Assembly (NCBI GenBank): GCA_963422775.4
Contig: CAUJSJ030000096.1
Location: forward strand, 1 to 64,000
Direction: 5' to 3'
Origin: Pelomonas sp963422775
Lineage (GTDB): Bacteria; Pseudomonadota; Gammaproteobacteria; Burkholderiales; Burkholderiaceae_C
DNA: 64,000 nt
Shown here: positions 1-9,929 of the stretch, in pieces
Position numbering within the stretch: the stretch's first letter is position 1
Layout: every line of letters starts with the position of its first letter
Notes under the pieces: generated by a model
What the model saw: only the letters and a program-made list of their open reading frames with translations
Databases searched by the model: none
What the model was told of the DNA's origin: nothing
Translations under genes and position numbers: made by a program

Positions 1-292
1 TGATGAACTCGCGCAACGCCAGGAACGAGAAGAGCGCGAACAGCAGCGTCGCGCCCAGCGGCCCGGAAATCCACGCCACCCAGAACATGCAGCCGCCGAT
101 CCAGGCCGCACGCAGGTCACGGCGCACGCGCTCCCAGGTGAGCTGCGAGGCGAGGCGCTCGTCTTCATCGGAGCGCTCGCGCAGCGAGTTCAGGAACAGG
201 CCGGCGGTGAGCAACACCAGAAACCCGAACAGCACGACGAAGAGCAGGGCCACCTGCTCGCTGGAGTTGAGTTGCTTGAGCCAGGCCACCAT
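1..292 (-). CDS. Phosphatidate cytidylyltransferase-like protein (CdsA family), N-terminal part only
   Basis: Partial gene running off the left edge; only about 97 residues are visible. The start ATG (292-290) overlaps the plsC stop in a TGATG junction, so the two are translationally coupled. The visible part begins MVAWLKQLNSSEQVALL, has a hydrophobic helix at about residues 13-34, a charged loop, then a second hydrophobic stretch ending in ALREFI, which resembles the ALREF motif of CdsA-like enzymes. CdsA makes CDP-diacylglycerol from phosphatidic acid, the product of PlsC, so the pairing makes pathway sense. Family call rests on the N-terminus and the neighbour; the catalytic C-terminal signature lies outside the window. 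Confidence 0.65.
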   Translation of the reverse strand, partial: MVAWLKQLNSSEQVALLFVVLFGFLVLLTAGLFLNSLRERSDEDERLASQLTWERVRRDLRAAWIGGCMFWVAWISGPLGATLLFALFSFLALREFI

Positions 293-942
293 CAGTCGGA
301 CTCCGTCACACGGCCGACCAGTGCGGGATCGGGCCGCTGCTCCATGACGGCCTCGCGGGCACGGCAGAGGAAGTCCGCCTTGCTCTCGCCCGGCAGCAGC
401 TGGATGGGTGCGCCGAAGGTCACCGTGCACAGGATGGGCACGGGCACGACCTCGCCCTTGGGCATGACGCGCTGCACGTTGTCGATCCAGGTCGGGATCA
501 GCTGCACGTGCGGGAACTGCTCGGCCAGGTGGTAGATGCCGGACTTGAAGGGCTGCGGATTGCCTTTGTTGGAGCGCGTGCCCTCGGGAAAGATGACCAG
601 GGAGTCGCCGTTGGCCAGCGCCTCGACGAGGGGCTCCAGCGGGTCCTCGTCGGGCTTGCTGCGCGTGCGGCTGACGTAGATGGCGTTGAAGACCGAGGTC
701 GTCAGCCAGGTGCGAAAGCGCGACTTGGTCCAGTAGTCGCGGGCAGCGATGGCGCGCGTTGCCGCGCGCAGTTCATGCGGGAAGGCCGCCCAGATCAGGA
801 CCAGATCGAAGTGACTCTGGTGGTTGGCGATGTAGATGCGCTGCTCGGCCAGAGGCGGGCAGCCCTTCCAGTGGCCCTGCGCGCCCGTGATGAGACGGGC
901 GATGAAGGCGAGCAACTGGCCGGTGAAGGCGGCAAGGGTCAT
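292..942 (-). CDS. plsC: 1-acyl-sn-glycerol-3-phosphate acyltransferase (PlsC/AGPAT)
   Basis: 216 residues, the usual size for a short PlsC. The acyltransferase signature NHQSHFD (HX4D; about residues 40-46) supplies the catalytic His/Asp and FPEGTRSNKG (about residues 118-127) is the glycerophosphate-binding block. An N-terminal hydrophobic helix (LAAFTGQLLAFIARLI) would anchor it to the inner membrane. It acylates lysophosphatidate to phosphatidate. The downstream cdsA-like gene overlaps by one base and would use the product. The start at 942 is followed directly by the hydrophobic helix. Confidence 0.93.
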   Translation of the reverse strand: MTLAAFTGQLLAFIARLITGAQGHWKGCPPLAEQRIYIANHQSHFDLVLIWAAFPHELRAATRAIAARDYWTKSRFRTWLTTSVFNAIYVSRTRSKPDEDPLEPLVEALANGDSLVIFPEGTRSNKGNPQPFKSGIYHLAEQFPHVQLIPTWIDNVQRVMPKGEVVPVPILCTVTFGAPIQLLPGESKADFLCRAREAVMEQRPDPALVGRVTESD

Positions 943-990
943 GGGCGGGATTATCGAGGCCCGCCCGCGGAGCCCCGCCTGATGCCGGGA

Positions 991-1880
991 TCACCAGTCG
1001 TCGCTGCCGCCCCCGCCCCCACCGACATCGCCGCCACCAGCGCCGCTGTCCCAGCCATCGCCGCTGCCGAAGTCGATGCTGCGGCGACTCAGTTCGTCGG
1101 CGGCGCTGCCTGCGTCGCTGTCGAAGCTGCCGGGACGATGCCGCCAGCGCCCGCACCGCCGCTGCCGTCACGCGGCAGGCTGCGCTCGTCATGGCCGCCG
1201 TGCAGCAGCTTCTCGGCCAGCATGCCGGCCGCCACGCCACCGGCCGCGGCCAGGCCCACGCCCATCAGGCCGGAGCCACCGCCCGTGGGGGCGTGCGGCA
1301 TGCCGGGGCCGTAGCCGCCGCCCATGCCGTAGCCACCACCGCCAACCGCGCCACCGCCCGCATAAGCAGGCTGGCTCTGCGCGGCCGTGCGGTTGCGCAT
1401 CCAGCGCACGGCCAGCGCGATGAAGATGACGACACCGCCAACCAGCAGCCAGATGGGCACGCCGCCACCGCTGCGCTCGACGGGCTCGGCCCGCGGCGGC
1501 GGCGCGGCGGCGCCGATGGCGGCCGGCGTCTGCACCGAGGACCTGGCAGCCTGCTGGCGCTGCAGCAGCTGCTCGAAGGCGCTGAACTTGGCGGGGTCGG
1601 TGAACTTGATGGCCGGGTCCAGCGTGCGGGCGCGGCTGGCGTGCTCGCCGGCCTCCTTGAACTGGCGCTCGTGGGCCAGGATCTCGGCCAGCACGTAGTG
1701 GGCACGGGCGCTGTCGGGCTTGGCCGCGAGCACCTCGCGCACCATCTTCTCGGCACCGGCGTAGTCGCCGCGCTGGGCGGCCGCCTGCACTTCGTCGACG
1801 TTGGGCAGGGCCTGCGCCGTGCCCAGCCACAGCCCGGACAGCAGGGCCATGCAAAGCAGAAGGAATCTGGGGAACTTCAT
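991..1880 (-). CDS. Exported TPR-like, glycine-rich membrane protein (apparent frameshift near the C-terminus)
   Basis: The uninterrupted frame runs 1880-1089 (263 aa): signal peptide MKFPRFLLLCMALLSGLWLG...AQA, a helical TPR-like segment (about residues 25-105, with ARAHYVLAEILAHERQFKEAGEHASRA), a proline/alanine linker, a transmembrane helix (IWLLVGGVVIFIALAVRW, about 146-163), then a long glycine-rich tail ending QAAPPTN. Another frame continues from about 1140 to a stop at 991-993 and encodes ELSRRSIDFGSGDGW, a Gly-rich run and the end GGSDDW, a tail that looks genuine. One missing base around the CCC run at 1131-1133 would join the frames (about 296 aa). RBS AAGGAG precedes the start. 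Function unknown; possibly a scaffold or quality-control protein. Confidence 0.6.
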
Positions 1881-1973
1881 CGCAACACTCCTTGAACCGT
1901 CGCCCGCTCGCCGCGCGAGAAAGCCAACGGCAGTTTGCGCCCCTGATCTGGCGCCGGGCTGTCCGGTTTCAAG

Positions 1974-2002
1974 GCCTTACGCGCAGGACAAGGGCCTGTC
2001 AA
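1974..2002 (-). promoter_or_regulatory. Probable sigma-70 promoter for the TPR/glycine-rich protein gene
   Basis: On the minus strand a perfect -35 TTGACA (1997-2002) is followed after exactly 17 bp by TAAGGC (1974-1979) as -10. Transcription would start about 85 nt upstream of the gene at 1880. This separates the gene from the six-gene operon ending at 2013. Confidence 0.45.
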
Positions 2003-2012
2003 CACGGCGGCC

Positions 2013-2402
2013 CTAAAACCAATAGTCGCTGACGCAGCGCCCGTCGCGCGGCAGGTCGTCGAAGCTGTCCAGGCCATCGAAATGGTCGATGGGGATGGCC
2101 GCCACCGCCGCCGGCTCCGCCAGGCGCAGGTTGACGGCGATGCGGCGGCGTCCATCGTCTTCCAGGCGCAGCCCGCGCCAGAAGGCGATGCAGCCGCAGG
2201 TGGGGCAGAAGTGGAACTCCAGCGCCTTGCCGCGGGCATAGGCCTGGGTGGGTCCGCTGACGTGGATGCCCTCGTCCACATAGTCGTAAGCCCACAGCGT
2301 GCCGTAGCGGCGGCAGGCGGTGCAGTTGCACGCGGTGGCGCCGTCGGGCTGGCCGTCGAAGCGCCAGCGCACGCCGCCGCAGAGGCAGGAACCTTCGATC
2401 AT
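2013..2402 (-). CDS. GFA-family (glutathione-dependent formaldehyde-activating enzyme-like) zinc protein
   Basis: 129 residues starting MIEGSCLCGGVRW. The family's zinc cysteines are all present: CLC (about residues 6-8), CNCTACRR (about 30-37) and CPTCGC (about 75-80). The GFA fold binds two zinc ions; most members have no proven substrate, so formaldehyde/glutathione chemistry should not be assumed. The start is chosen because it opens the conserved SCLCGGVRW block and overlaps the stop of the upstream GNAT gene in ATGA. It is the last gene of the six-gene run starting at 6792. Confidence 0.85.
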   Translation of the reverse strand: MIEGSCLCGGVRWRFDGQPDGATACNCTACRRYGTLWAYDYVDEGIHVSGPTQAYARGKALEFHFCPTCGCIAFWRGLRLEDDGRRRIAVNLRLAEPAAVAAIPIDHFDGLDSFDDLPRDGRCVSDYWF

Positions 2403-2965
2403 GTCGTCGCACCTTCCATGGCCGGTCGCACGGCAGCGGCGTAGACCGGGTCGATGTAGATCTCGCCGCCGAACAGGAACTCCTGGCCGCCGACCTTGGC
2501 AAAGCCGAAGCGCTCGTAGAACTCGACGGCACGCACGTTGCGATCGTAGACACCGAGCCACAAGGTCTGCGCACCGCGGCGCCGCGCTTCGGCGTGCACC
2601 TCGGTCATCAGCCGCGCGCCCAGGCCCTGGCCGATGAAGCCCTCGCCGAGGTAGAGCCGCCAGAGTTTCAACGGCGACGGCCCCGTCACGCAACTGGGCG
2701 CGGGCTCGGACTTGACGATGGCATAGCCCGCCAGTTGCCCGCCCACCCAGGCAAGCAGCGTTGTGCAGGCCGGGTCGCCGATGACGTCGCGCATGACGCT
2801 GGGCTGGAAGTGCTCCGTGACGTAGTCGGCAATCTCCTGCGCGTCGCTCAGCTCGCGATAGGTGCAGCTGAAGGCCTGGGCGGCGAAAGTGGCCAGCGGC
2901 GCGGCGTCTTGCGGGGTGGCGTGGCGGACGGTGGTGGTGGGCATGCGGGCGATTTTCGCCCGCAC
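2399..2965 (-). CDS. GNAT-family N-acetyltransferase
   Basis: 188 residues covering one GNAT domain. Motif A, the acetyl-CoA pyrophosphate loop, reads GEGFIGQGLGARLM (about residues 107-120, Q-x-x-G-x-G/A type), followed by ARRRGAQTLWLGVYDRNVRAVEFYERFGF, the typical motif B with Asn and Tyr/Phe. Substrate cannot be predicted. It starts 4 bp after the ABM gene and overlaps the GFA gene by 4 bp, so it is co-transcribed. An alternative start is residue 8 (2944), MPTTTVRHA, which lies nearer the usual GNAT N-terminus. Confidence 0.9.
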   Translation of the reverse strand: MRAKIARMPTTTVRHATPQDAAPLATFAAQAFSCTYRELSDAQEIADYVTEHFQPSVMRDVIGDPACTTLLAWVGGQLAGYAIVKSEPAPSCVTGPSPLKLWRLYLGEGFIGQGLGARLMTEVHAEARRRGAQTLWLGVYDRNVRAVEFYERFGFAKVGGQEFLFGGEIYIDPVYAAAVRPAMEGATT

Positions 2966-2969
2966 TCGC

Positions 2970-3281
2970 TCAGCCGTTTTGAAGCCCCGGGCCGGCGACG
3001 GACTCGTAGTGCAGCACCGTCGGGAAGGGATCGTAGAAGTGATGCAGCATCTGGCGCCATTGCTGGTAGCCCGCTGACTTGCGGAAACCTACTTCGTGAT
3101 GCTCGACGCTTTCCCAACGCACCAACAGCATGTAGTGGTCCGCACGCTCGATGCACTTCTGCAACTCGTGGCCGAGGTAGCCGGGCATCGAAGCAATGAT
3201 GGGCTGCGCCTGGGCGAACGCCGCCTCGAACTGGGCGCTTTGGCCCGATCGGACCTGGAGATTGGCGATTTCGAGAATCAT
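2970..3281 (-). CDS. Antibiotic biosynthesis monooxygenase (ABM)-like domain protein
   Basis: 103 residues starting MILEIANLQVRSGQSAQFE, a compact dimeric alpha/beta-barrel type sequence with the ABM-like MPGYLGHEL and YMLLVRWESVEHHEVGFRKS segments. Family members include quinol monooxygenases and small cofactor-free oxygenases. The start is 2 bp beyond the GMC oxidoreductase stop. The same frame is open upstream through the frameshifted GMC gene, so an automatic caller may merge the two into one false fusion of 654 residues; the internal ATG at 3281 is the sensible start. In context it may act on an aromatic or quinone product of the operon, which is inference. Confidence 0.8.
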   Translation of the reverse strand: MILEIANLQVRSGQSAQFEAAFAQAQPIIASMPGYLGHELQKCIERADHYMLLVRWESVEHHEVGFRKSAGYQQWRQMLHHFYDPFPTVLHYESVAGPGLQNG

Positions 3282-3283
3282 GG

Positions 3284-4895
3284 TCAGGCGAGTTGCACGG
3301 GCTTGGCACCCAGGCGCTGGATCAGCCCGCTCGTGAGCCGCGTGGCCAGGCCGTAGACGGTGAGCTGCGGGTTGGCGCCCAGGCTGGTCGGGAACAGCGA
3401 GCCGTCGTGCACCGACAGGTTGCCGAGCTGCCAGTGCTGGCCGTCGGGCCGCACGACGCCGCGGCCAGCGTCGGCGGCCATCGTGCAGCCACCCATCACG
3501 TGAGCGCTGCCGATGGTGGCCAGGAAGGGCTTCATCGCCAGTGTGGCGATGCCGGCCTTGGCCCTCGGCAAGGTTGGCGTAGCCGGTGGCCTGCTCGTGC
3601 ACGGGCCGCACGACCTTGGCGCCGGCGGCGAACTGGATCTCGGCCATGGTCAGGTAGGCGCGCCGGGCGCCGTCGAGCAGGTAGTCGGTCAGCGCGTAGT
3701 CCAGCACCGGCGAGCCGTCGCTGCGCAGCTTGACGGTGCCGCCGGCCGCGTCGGCGTGGAAGCCGTCGCGCAGCAGGCCGATCATCAGCTGCGTGCGCGG
3801 CATGTCGCGCGCGCGCTCCACCAGTTCGGTGCCGATGCCGCCGCCGTTGGTCAACGCAAAGGCGGGATGTACCGGCGCGACTTCGAGCTTGTAGCCCACG
3901 GGGCCGTCGATGGGGCCGGTGTGCAGGAAGTGGTCGCAGAACACCGACAGCGGCGCCCCCGCCCAGCCGGCCACCTCATGGTCGAACAGCGCGACGCCGC
4001 CCGCCGTCGGGTGCAGGAAGGTGCGCTTGCCGAGCAGGCTGTGAGGATCGGGGGCGCTTGAGCGCAGCAGCAGCGCCGGCGAATTGATGGCGCCGCCGGC
4101 GACGACGAAATGCCTGGCGGTGATGCGCACCGGCGCGCCGGTGACGGTCCCATCCAGCGCCACCGGCTCGGCCACCAGCGCCGTGACTTGGTCGCCCTTC
4201 AACTCCAGCTTCGCGGCACGCGTCTGCACCAGCATCGTGGCGCCCAGGTCGAGCGCGGCGGGCAGCGTGCTCACCAGCATGGACTGCTTGGCATTCGTCG
4301 GGCAACCCATGCCGCAGGAGCCCAGGTTCCAGCAGCCCTTGACGTTGCGGCGCACGACCTTGGTCGGGATGCCGAGCTTCTCGGCACCGCGGCGCAGCAC
4401 GTCGTTGTTCTCGTTGGGTTCGGTCAGCCAGTCGCCGATGTTCAAGCGGCGCTCGGCCTGGTCGAACCAGGGCGCCATCGCGGCCTCGTTGAAGTCCGTG
4501 AGGCCGAACTTGTCGGCCCAGTAGGCGAGCGCGTCGGGCGGCGTGCGGAAGGAGCCGGTCCAGTTGACGGTCGTGGAGCCGCCCACGCAGCGGCCTTGCA
4601 GGATGTTCATCGCCTGGTCCAGCGTCTTGCGGCCGGCGGCTTCCTGGTAGAGCTGCGGGTAGGCGTCGGCCTCGCGCTGCTTGAACTGGCTGCTGGAGCG
4701 CAGCGGGCCTTCTTCGACGATGACGATCTTGAGGCCCGCGCGGGCCAGCATCTCGGCCGTGATGCCGGCACCGGCGCCGCTGCCGATGATGGCGACGTCG
4801 CAGTCCAGCGTGACGGGCAGGGCCGCGTGCGGGCCGCCGTGCACCTTCCAGCCGCGCTGCAGGCCGTCGAGGATGGGGTCAGGCAGGCTGCTCAT
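3284..4895 (-). CDS. GMC-family FAD oxidoreductase (frameshifted at about 3570)
   Basis: The N-terminal frame begins MSSLPDP with the FAD dinucleotide-binding motif DVAIIGSGAGAG (about residue 34), GRCVGGSTTVNWTGSF (GMC signature 1 region) and the Cys-rich CWNLGSCGMGCP (about 190-201). It passes ARHFVVAGGAINSPALLL (signature 2) and then leaves frame after GYANL. The C-terminal part continues in another frame (3571-3284) with PRAKAGIATLAMKP, SAHVMGGC and GANPQLTVYGLATR, the catalytic and FAD-closing end. Removing one A from AA at 3570-3571 restores one protein of about 536 aa. Such enzymes oxidise alcohols to aldehydes; the aldehyde dehydrogenase upstream would take the product. Start overlaps the small partner gene by 4 bp (ATGA). 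Confidence 0.82.
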
Positions 4896-5383
4896 GGAAT
4901 CTCTCTCGGGCCGGGGTAGCCGGCCGTCTGCCAATTGGCCGACTCGGTGAAGAAGGCGATGGCGTTCAGGTCGCGCAGCGCGTGATAGATCTGCTGCTTG
5001 GTATTGGACGAGGACAGGCGCATCGCGTTGAGCGCTTGCTGCACGTCCGCGGCGCTGGCCTCGCCCCAGGGCTTGGACAGGCCCACGAGGGCGTAGCGGC
5101 CGGCCGCCGTGCCGAGCAGGCCCAGCGCATCGGACAGCTCCTTGCGCGTGGCGGCGGGCAGGGCCGCGATGGCGGCGTCCAGTCGCGCGAGCTGGGCGTC
5201 GACCGCCTGGGCCGGCAGCAAGTCACCCAGCACCGCCTGCGCCGCAGCCCGCATCAGCTCACGCGAGCCGGGGCTGAGCTTGCCGTCCAGCAGGCCCGGC
5301 TTGATCAGCGCAACGCCGGCACCGGCCACGCCGATGAGGACGGCGGCGCCCAGGCCTAACTTCAAAAGTCGTCGGCGTTGCAT
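4892..5383 (-). CDS. Small membrane-anchored partner protein of the GMC oxidoreductase (unrecognised family)
   Basis: 163 residues. The N-terminus MQRRRLLKLGLGAAVLIGVAGAGVALI carries a twin-arginine-like RRRLLKLG followed by a hydrophobic helix, so it is probably Tat-exported or inner-membrane anchored. The rest is helical, alanine-rich, with TRKELSDALGLLGTAAGRYALVG and a C-terminal FFTESANWQTAGYPGP. Its size and position, between an aldehyde dehydrogenase (TGATG overlap) and a GMC gene (ATGA overlap), recall the small subunits encoded with GMC-type membrane dehydrogenases such as gluconate 2-dehydrogenase. I infer a small or chaperone-like subunit. The start at 5383 was preferred to the open upstream frame because of the signal sequence and the overlap. 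Confidence 0.7.
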   Translation of the reverse strand: MQRRRLLKLGLGAAVLIGVAGAGVALIKPGLLDGKLSPGSRELMRAAAQAVLGDLLPAQAVDAQLARLDAAIAALPAATRKELSDALGLLGTAAGRYALVGLSKPWGEASAADVQQALNAMRLSSSNTKQQIYHALRDLNAIAFFTESANWQTAGYPGPREIP

Positions 5384-6792
5384 CAGATGATCTTCTTCAG
5401 GACGGACAGCAGGCGTTCGAACGTCTTGCCGTAGGGCGGCTGGAACAGCCGGGTGCCGGCAAAGCGGGACTGGATGAACAGGGGCTTCTCCTTGCTGAAG
5501 GTGCGAAAGCCCCACTCGCCATGGTAGGAACCCATGCCGCTGGCGCCGACGCCGCCGAAGGGCTGCTCCTCCTGGCCCAGGTGCCAGAGGCAGTCGTTGA
5601 CCGTCACGCCGCCGGCATGGGTCTGGCACATGACGTGGTCACGCGCAGCACGGTCCTGGCCGAACCAGTAGAGCGCCAGCGGTCGGTCGCCGCGGTTGAT
5701 GTGGGCCAGGGCCTCGTCGACCTGGTCGTAGCCGACGATGGGCAGCAGCGGGCCGAAGATTTCTTCCTGCATGACGGTCGCCTCAGGCGACACGTCCAGC
5801 AGCAACGCCGGCACGAGGCGACGGTCGGGCGGTGTCTCGTCATGGCTGCGCAGCACGCGGGCACCGCGGGCGGCAGCGTCGTCGATGAGGCCTTGCAGCC
5901 GTGCGTGATGGCGCGGCGTGGCGATGCTGGTGTAGTCCGCATTGCCGGCGATGTGCGGGTACATGCGGCGCATCTCGGCCAGGATTTGCTGGCTCAGCGG
6001 TTCGACCAGCTCCTTGGGCACCAGCAGGTAGTCGGGCGCGACGCAGGTCTGGCCGGCGTTGAAGAGCTTGCCGAAGGCCAGGCGCGACGCGGTCAGCGCC
6101 AGGTCGCAGCTGCGGTCCACGACGGCCGGCGACTTGCCGCCCAGCTCCAGCGTCACCGGCGTCAGGTTCTTCGCCGCAGCCTGGGCGACGAGGCGGCCGA
6201 CGGCCGTCGACCCGGTGAAGAAGAGGTGGTCGAAGGGCAGCGTCGTGAAGACCTTGCCGACCTCGGCGTCGCCAGTGATGACCTGCATCTCCTCCGGCGC
6301 AAATTGCTCGGCCACGATGCGCGCCATCAGTTCGCTGGTGGCGGGCGTCAGCTCCGACGGCTTGATGAGCACCCGGTTGCCGGCCGCCAGCGCCGCGACG
6401 GCGGGCTCCATCGCGAGGTAGTAGGGGTAGTTCCAGGGCGAGACGATGCCGACGACGCCCAGCGGCTGGCGCATCAGCACGTTGCGCCCGGGCATGAAGT
6501 GCAGCGGCGTCTCGACGCGCTTCGGCTTCATCCAGCGGCGCAGGCGCTTGATGGCGTGATGGGCGCCGGCCTCGACGGTGAAGAGATCGGCCAGCATCGA
6601 CTCCTGGCGGGCGCGGTGGCCGAAGTCCTGGGCCATCGCCGCAACGAGCGCATCGCCATGCTGGCGCGTCATCGCCAGCAGCCGCTGCAGGCGGTCGCGG
6701 CGCACCGCGTAGGTGGGCATGCGCTCGGCGTCGAAGGCGCGACGCTGCGCCGTCAGCGCGAGATGCAGTCGTTCCTGCAGCGCGGTGTCCAT
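5383..6792 (-). CDS. calB: Coniferyl-aldehyde-type NAD(P)-dependent aldehyde dehydrogenase
   Basis: 469 residues, the length of short ALDHs of the coniferyl aldehyde dehydrogenase type. Motifs: PWNYPYYL (about 120), cofactor-binding FFTGSTAVGRLVA (about 189), general-base Glu in LELGGKSPAVV (about 214) and the catalytic Cys in FNAGQTCVAPDY (about 247). The C-terminus AGTRLFQPPYGKTFERLLSVLKKII is hydrophobic/basic, as in fatty-aldehyde dehydrogenases with a membrane-associating tail. First gene of the six-gene operon; with the GMC enzyme downstream it forms an alcohol-to-aldehyde-to-acid pair. Substrate (coniferyl aldehyde, benzaldehyde or long-chain aldehyde) is not determined by sequence. 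Confidence 0.85.
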   Translation of the reverse strand: MDTALQERLHLALTAQRRAFDAERMPTYAVRRDRLQRLLAMTRQHGDALVAAMAQDFGHRARQESMLADLFTVEAGAHHAIKRLRRWMKPKRVETPLHFMPGRNVLMRQPLGVVGIVSPWNYPYYLAMEPAVAALAAGNRVLIKPSELTPATSELMARIVAEQFAPEEMQVITGDAEVGKVFTTLPFDHLFFTGSTAVGRLVAQAAAKNLTPVTLELGGKSPAVVDRSCDLALTASRLAFGKLFNAGQTCVAPDYLLVPKELVEPLSQQILAEMRRMYPHIAGNADYTSIATPRHHARLQGLIDDAAARGARVLRSHDETPPDRRLVPALLLDVSPEATVMQEEIFGPLLPIVGYDQVDEALAHINRGDRPLALYWFGQDRAARDHVMCQTHAGGVTVNDCLWHLGQEEQPFGGVGASGMGSYHGEWGFRTFSKEKPLFIQSRFAGTRLFQPPYGKTFERLLSVLKKII

Positions 6793-6868
6793 GGGCTTGT
6801 CTCCGGTTCTCGATCTAGTGCGTCGAGGCTAACCGCAAGCCGGGCCACCACCATGAGGGGAGGCCCTG

Positions 6869-6890
6869 GACTAGAGGACTGCGTCTAGTC
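6869..6890. promoter_or_regulatory. Inverted repeat upstream of the aldehyde dehydrogenase operon (candidate operator)
   Basis: GACTAG (6869-6874) and CTAGTC (6885-6890) form a dyad with a 10-bp centre, about 80 bp upstream of the calB start; a further CTAG half-site lies at 6815-6818. The placement suits an activator site. No regulator gene is adjacent, so the cognate protein is unknown. This and the purH 3' flank are all that the 127-bp gap holds. Confidence 0.3.
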
Positions 6891-6919
6891 GCGCAGGTGA
6901 CACCCACGCGACCCTTCCA

Positions 6920-8527
<1,608 letters not shown>

Positions 8528-8586
8528 GTTTTCAGTCCGTTGAGGTCGGAGCTTCTCGCTGCGCTCGAAGGTCCAACCCGCAAGAA

Positions 8587-8835
8587 TTACAGATCGTGAT
8601 CAGTCAGCTTGCGCCGCAGCGTGTTGCGGTTGATGCCCAGCCATTGCGCGGCCTTGCTCTGGTTGCCGCCGGCTTCGCGCATGACGATCTCGAACAGCGG
8701 CTTCTCCACCAGCTTGATGAGCATCTCATGCATCGAATGCGGCTCCTGGCCGTCGAGGTCACGGAAGAAGGCTTCGAGGTTGTCGCGCACGCAGGCGTCG
8801 ATGGGGTTGGGCGGGGTGTTCTTCTGGGCGCTCAT
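8587..8835 (-). CDS. fis: DNA-binding protein Fis
   Basis: 82 residues starting MSAQKNTPPNPIDACVRD, slightly shorter than E. coli Fis (98 aa), as is usual in betaproteobacteria. The C-terminal helix-turn-helix GGNQSKAAQWLGINRNTLRRKL (about residues 56-77) matches the Fis consensus. The same frame is open well upstream through dusB, but the ATG at 8835 fits the family start. It lies 17 bp after dusB in the classical dusB-fis operon, where fis expression is tied to growth rate. Confidence 0.96.
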   Translation of the reverse strand: MSAQKNTPPNPIDACVRDNLEAFFRDLDGQEPHSMHEMLIKLVEKPLFEIVMREAGGNQSKAAQWLGINRNTLRRKLTDHDL

Positions 8836-8852
8836 TGCAGGGTCAGGCAGGT

Positions 8853-9902
8853 TCAGGCGGCGCAGGCTTCGTCGGCTTGCGCGTCTTCGTCGGTGGCCAC
8901 CTCGTTTGGAGGCAGGCGGTGGTGGGTCTGGCCGAGGTCGTCGAACCAGTCTCGGAGCGCCTGCAACTGCTCTTCGCAGCGCTCCAGGGTGTTCATGTGC
9001 TGGCGGAAATCTTCGCCACCGGGCAGGCCGCGCACGGCCCAGCCGATGTGCTTGCGTGCACTGCGCACGCCGCTGAGTTCGCCGTAAAGGCCGTAGTGGT
9101 CGTGCAGGTGTTCGGTCAGCGCGTCTCGCGCTTCGATGACGGTGGGCGCGACCAGGTGTTCGCCCGTCGCCAGAAAATGCGACACCTCGCGAAAGATCCA
9201 GGGACGGCCCTGCGCGGCGCGGCCAATCATCAGCGCGTCGGCGCCGGTGTAGGCCAGCACGTCGCGCGCCTTCTCGGGCGAGTCGATGTCGCCGTTGGCG
9301 ACGACGGGAATGGTCAGCGCTGTCTTCACGGCGGCAATCGTGTCGTACTCGGCCAGCCCCTGGTAGCCCTGCTCGCGGGTGCGGCCATGGATGGTCAGCA
9401 TGGCGATGCCGGCGGCTTCGAAAAGGCGCGCCAGGCGCAGTGCGTTGCGTTCGTCGGCGCTCCAGCCGGTGCGCATCTTCAGCGTGACGGGTACGCCACA
9501 CGGCGCGCAGACAGCCACCACCGCTTCGACGATCTCCAGCGCCAGCGTCTCGTTGCGCATCAGCGCCGAGCCCGCCCACTTGTTGCAGACCTTCTTGGCC
9601 GGGCAGCCCATGTTGATGTCAATGATCTGGGCGCCACGGTCGATGTTGTAGGCCGCGGCCTCGGCCATCATGGCTGCGTCGGTGCCGGCGATCTGCACGG
9701 CAATCGGCCCCGGCTCGCCGCTGTGGTCGGCGCGGCGCGAGGTCTTGAGGCTGCCCCACAGCTCCTTGCGCGACGTGACCATCTCGCTGACCGCATAGCC
9801 CGCACCCAGGCGACGGCAGAGCTGGCGGAAGGGCCGGTCCGTCACCCCCGCCATCGGCGCCACGAAGAGCCGGTTGGGGAGAAGGTGGGGGCCGATTTGC
9901 AC
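8853..9902 (-). CDS. dusB: tRNA-dihydrouridine synthase B
   Basis: 349 residues from a GTG start (9902) reading VQIGPHLLPNRLFVAPMAGVTDRPFRQLCRRLGAGYAVSEM, where the family usually begins. FMN-binding and catalytic features: APMAGVTD, the catalytic Cys in DINMGCPAKKVCNKWAGSALM (about residues 100-120) and NGDI/GRAAQGRPWIF. Longer in-frame starts (9965 or 10052) exist, but a TACAAT -10 element at 9930-9935 would put the transcript start inside them, so the GTG is preferred. First gene of dusB-fis-purH; reduces uridines in the tRNA D-loop. Confidence 0.93.
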   Translation of the reverse strand: MQIGPHLLPNRLFVAPMAGVTDRPFRQLCRRLGAGYAVSEMVTSRKELWGSLKTSRRADHSGEPGPIAVQIAGTDAAMMAEAAAYNIDRGAQIIDINMGCPAKKVCNKWAGSALMRNETLALEIVEAVVAVCAPCGVPVTLKMRTGWSADERNALRLARLFEAAGIAMLTIHGRTREQGYQGLAEYDTIAAVKTALTIPVVANGDIDSPEKARDVLAYTGADALMIGRAAQGRPWIFREVSHFLATGEHLVAPTVIEARDALTEHLHDHYGLYGELSGVRSARKHIGWAVRGLPGGEDFRQHMNTLERCEEQLQALRDWFDDLGQTHHRLPPNEVATDEDAQADEACAA

Positions 9903-9929
9903 GAAAGGTCTGCTTAAAAATGAGGCGCG

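Noticed and set aside
2970..4934. 654-residue GMC-ABM fusion protein
   Set aside because: The middle of that frame (about 3290-3560) is non-protein-like; the true GMC end lies in another frame and the ABM domain has its own ATG.
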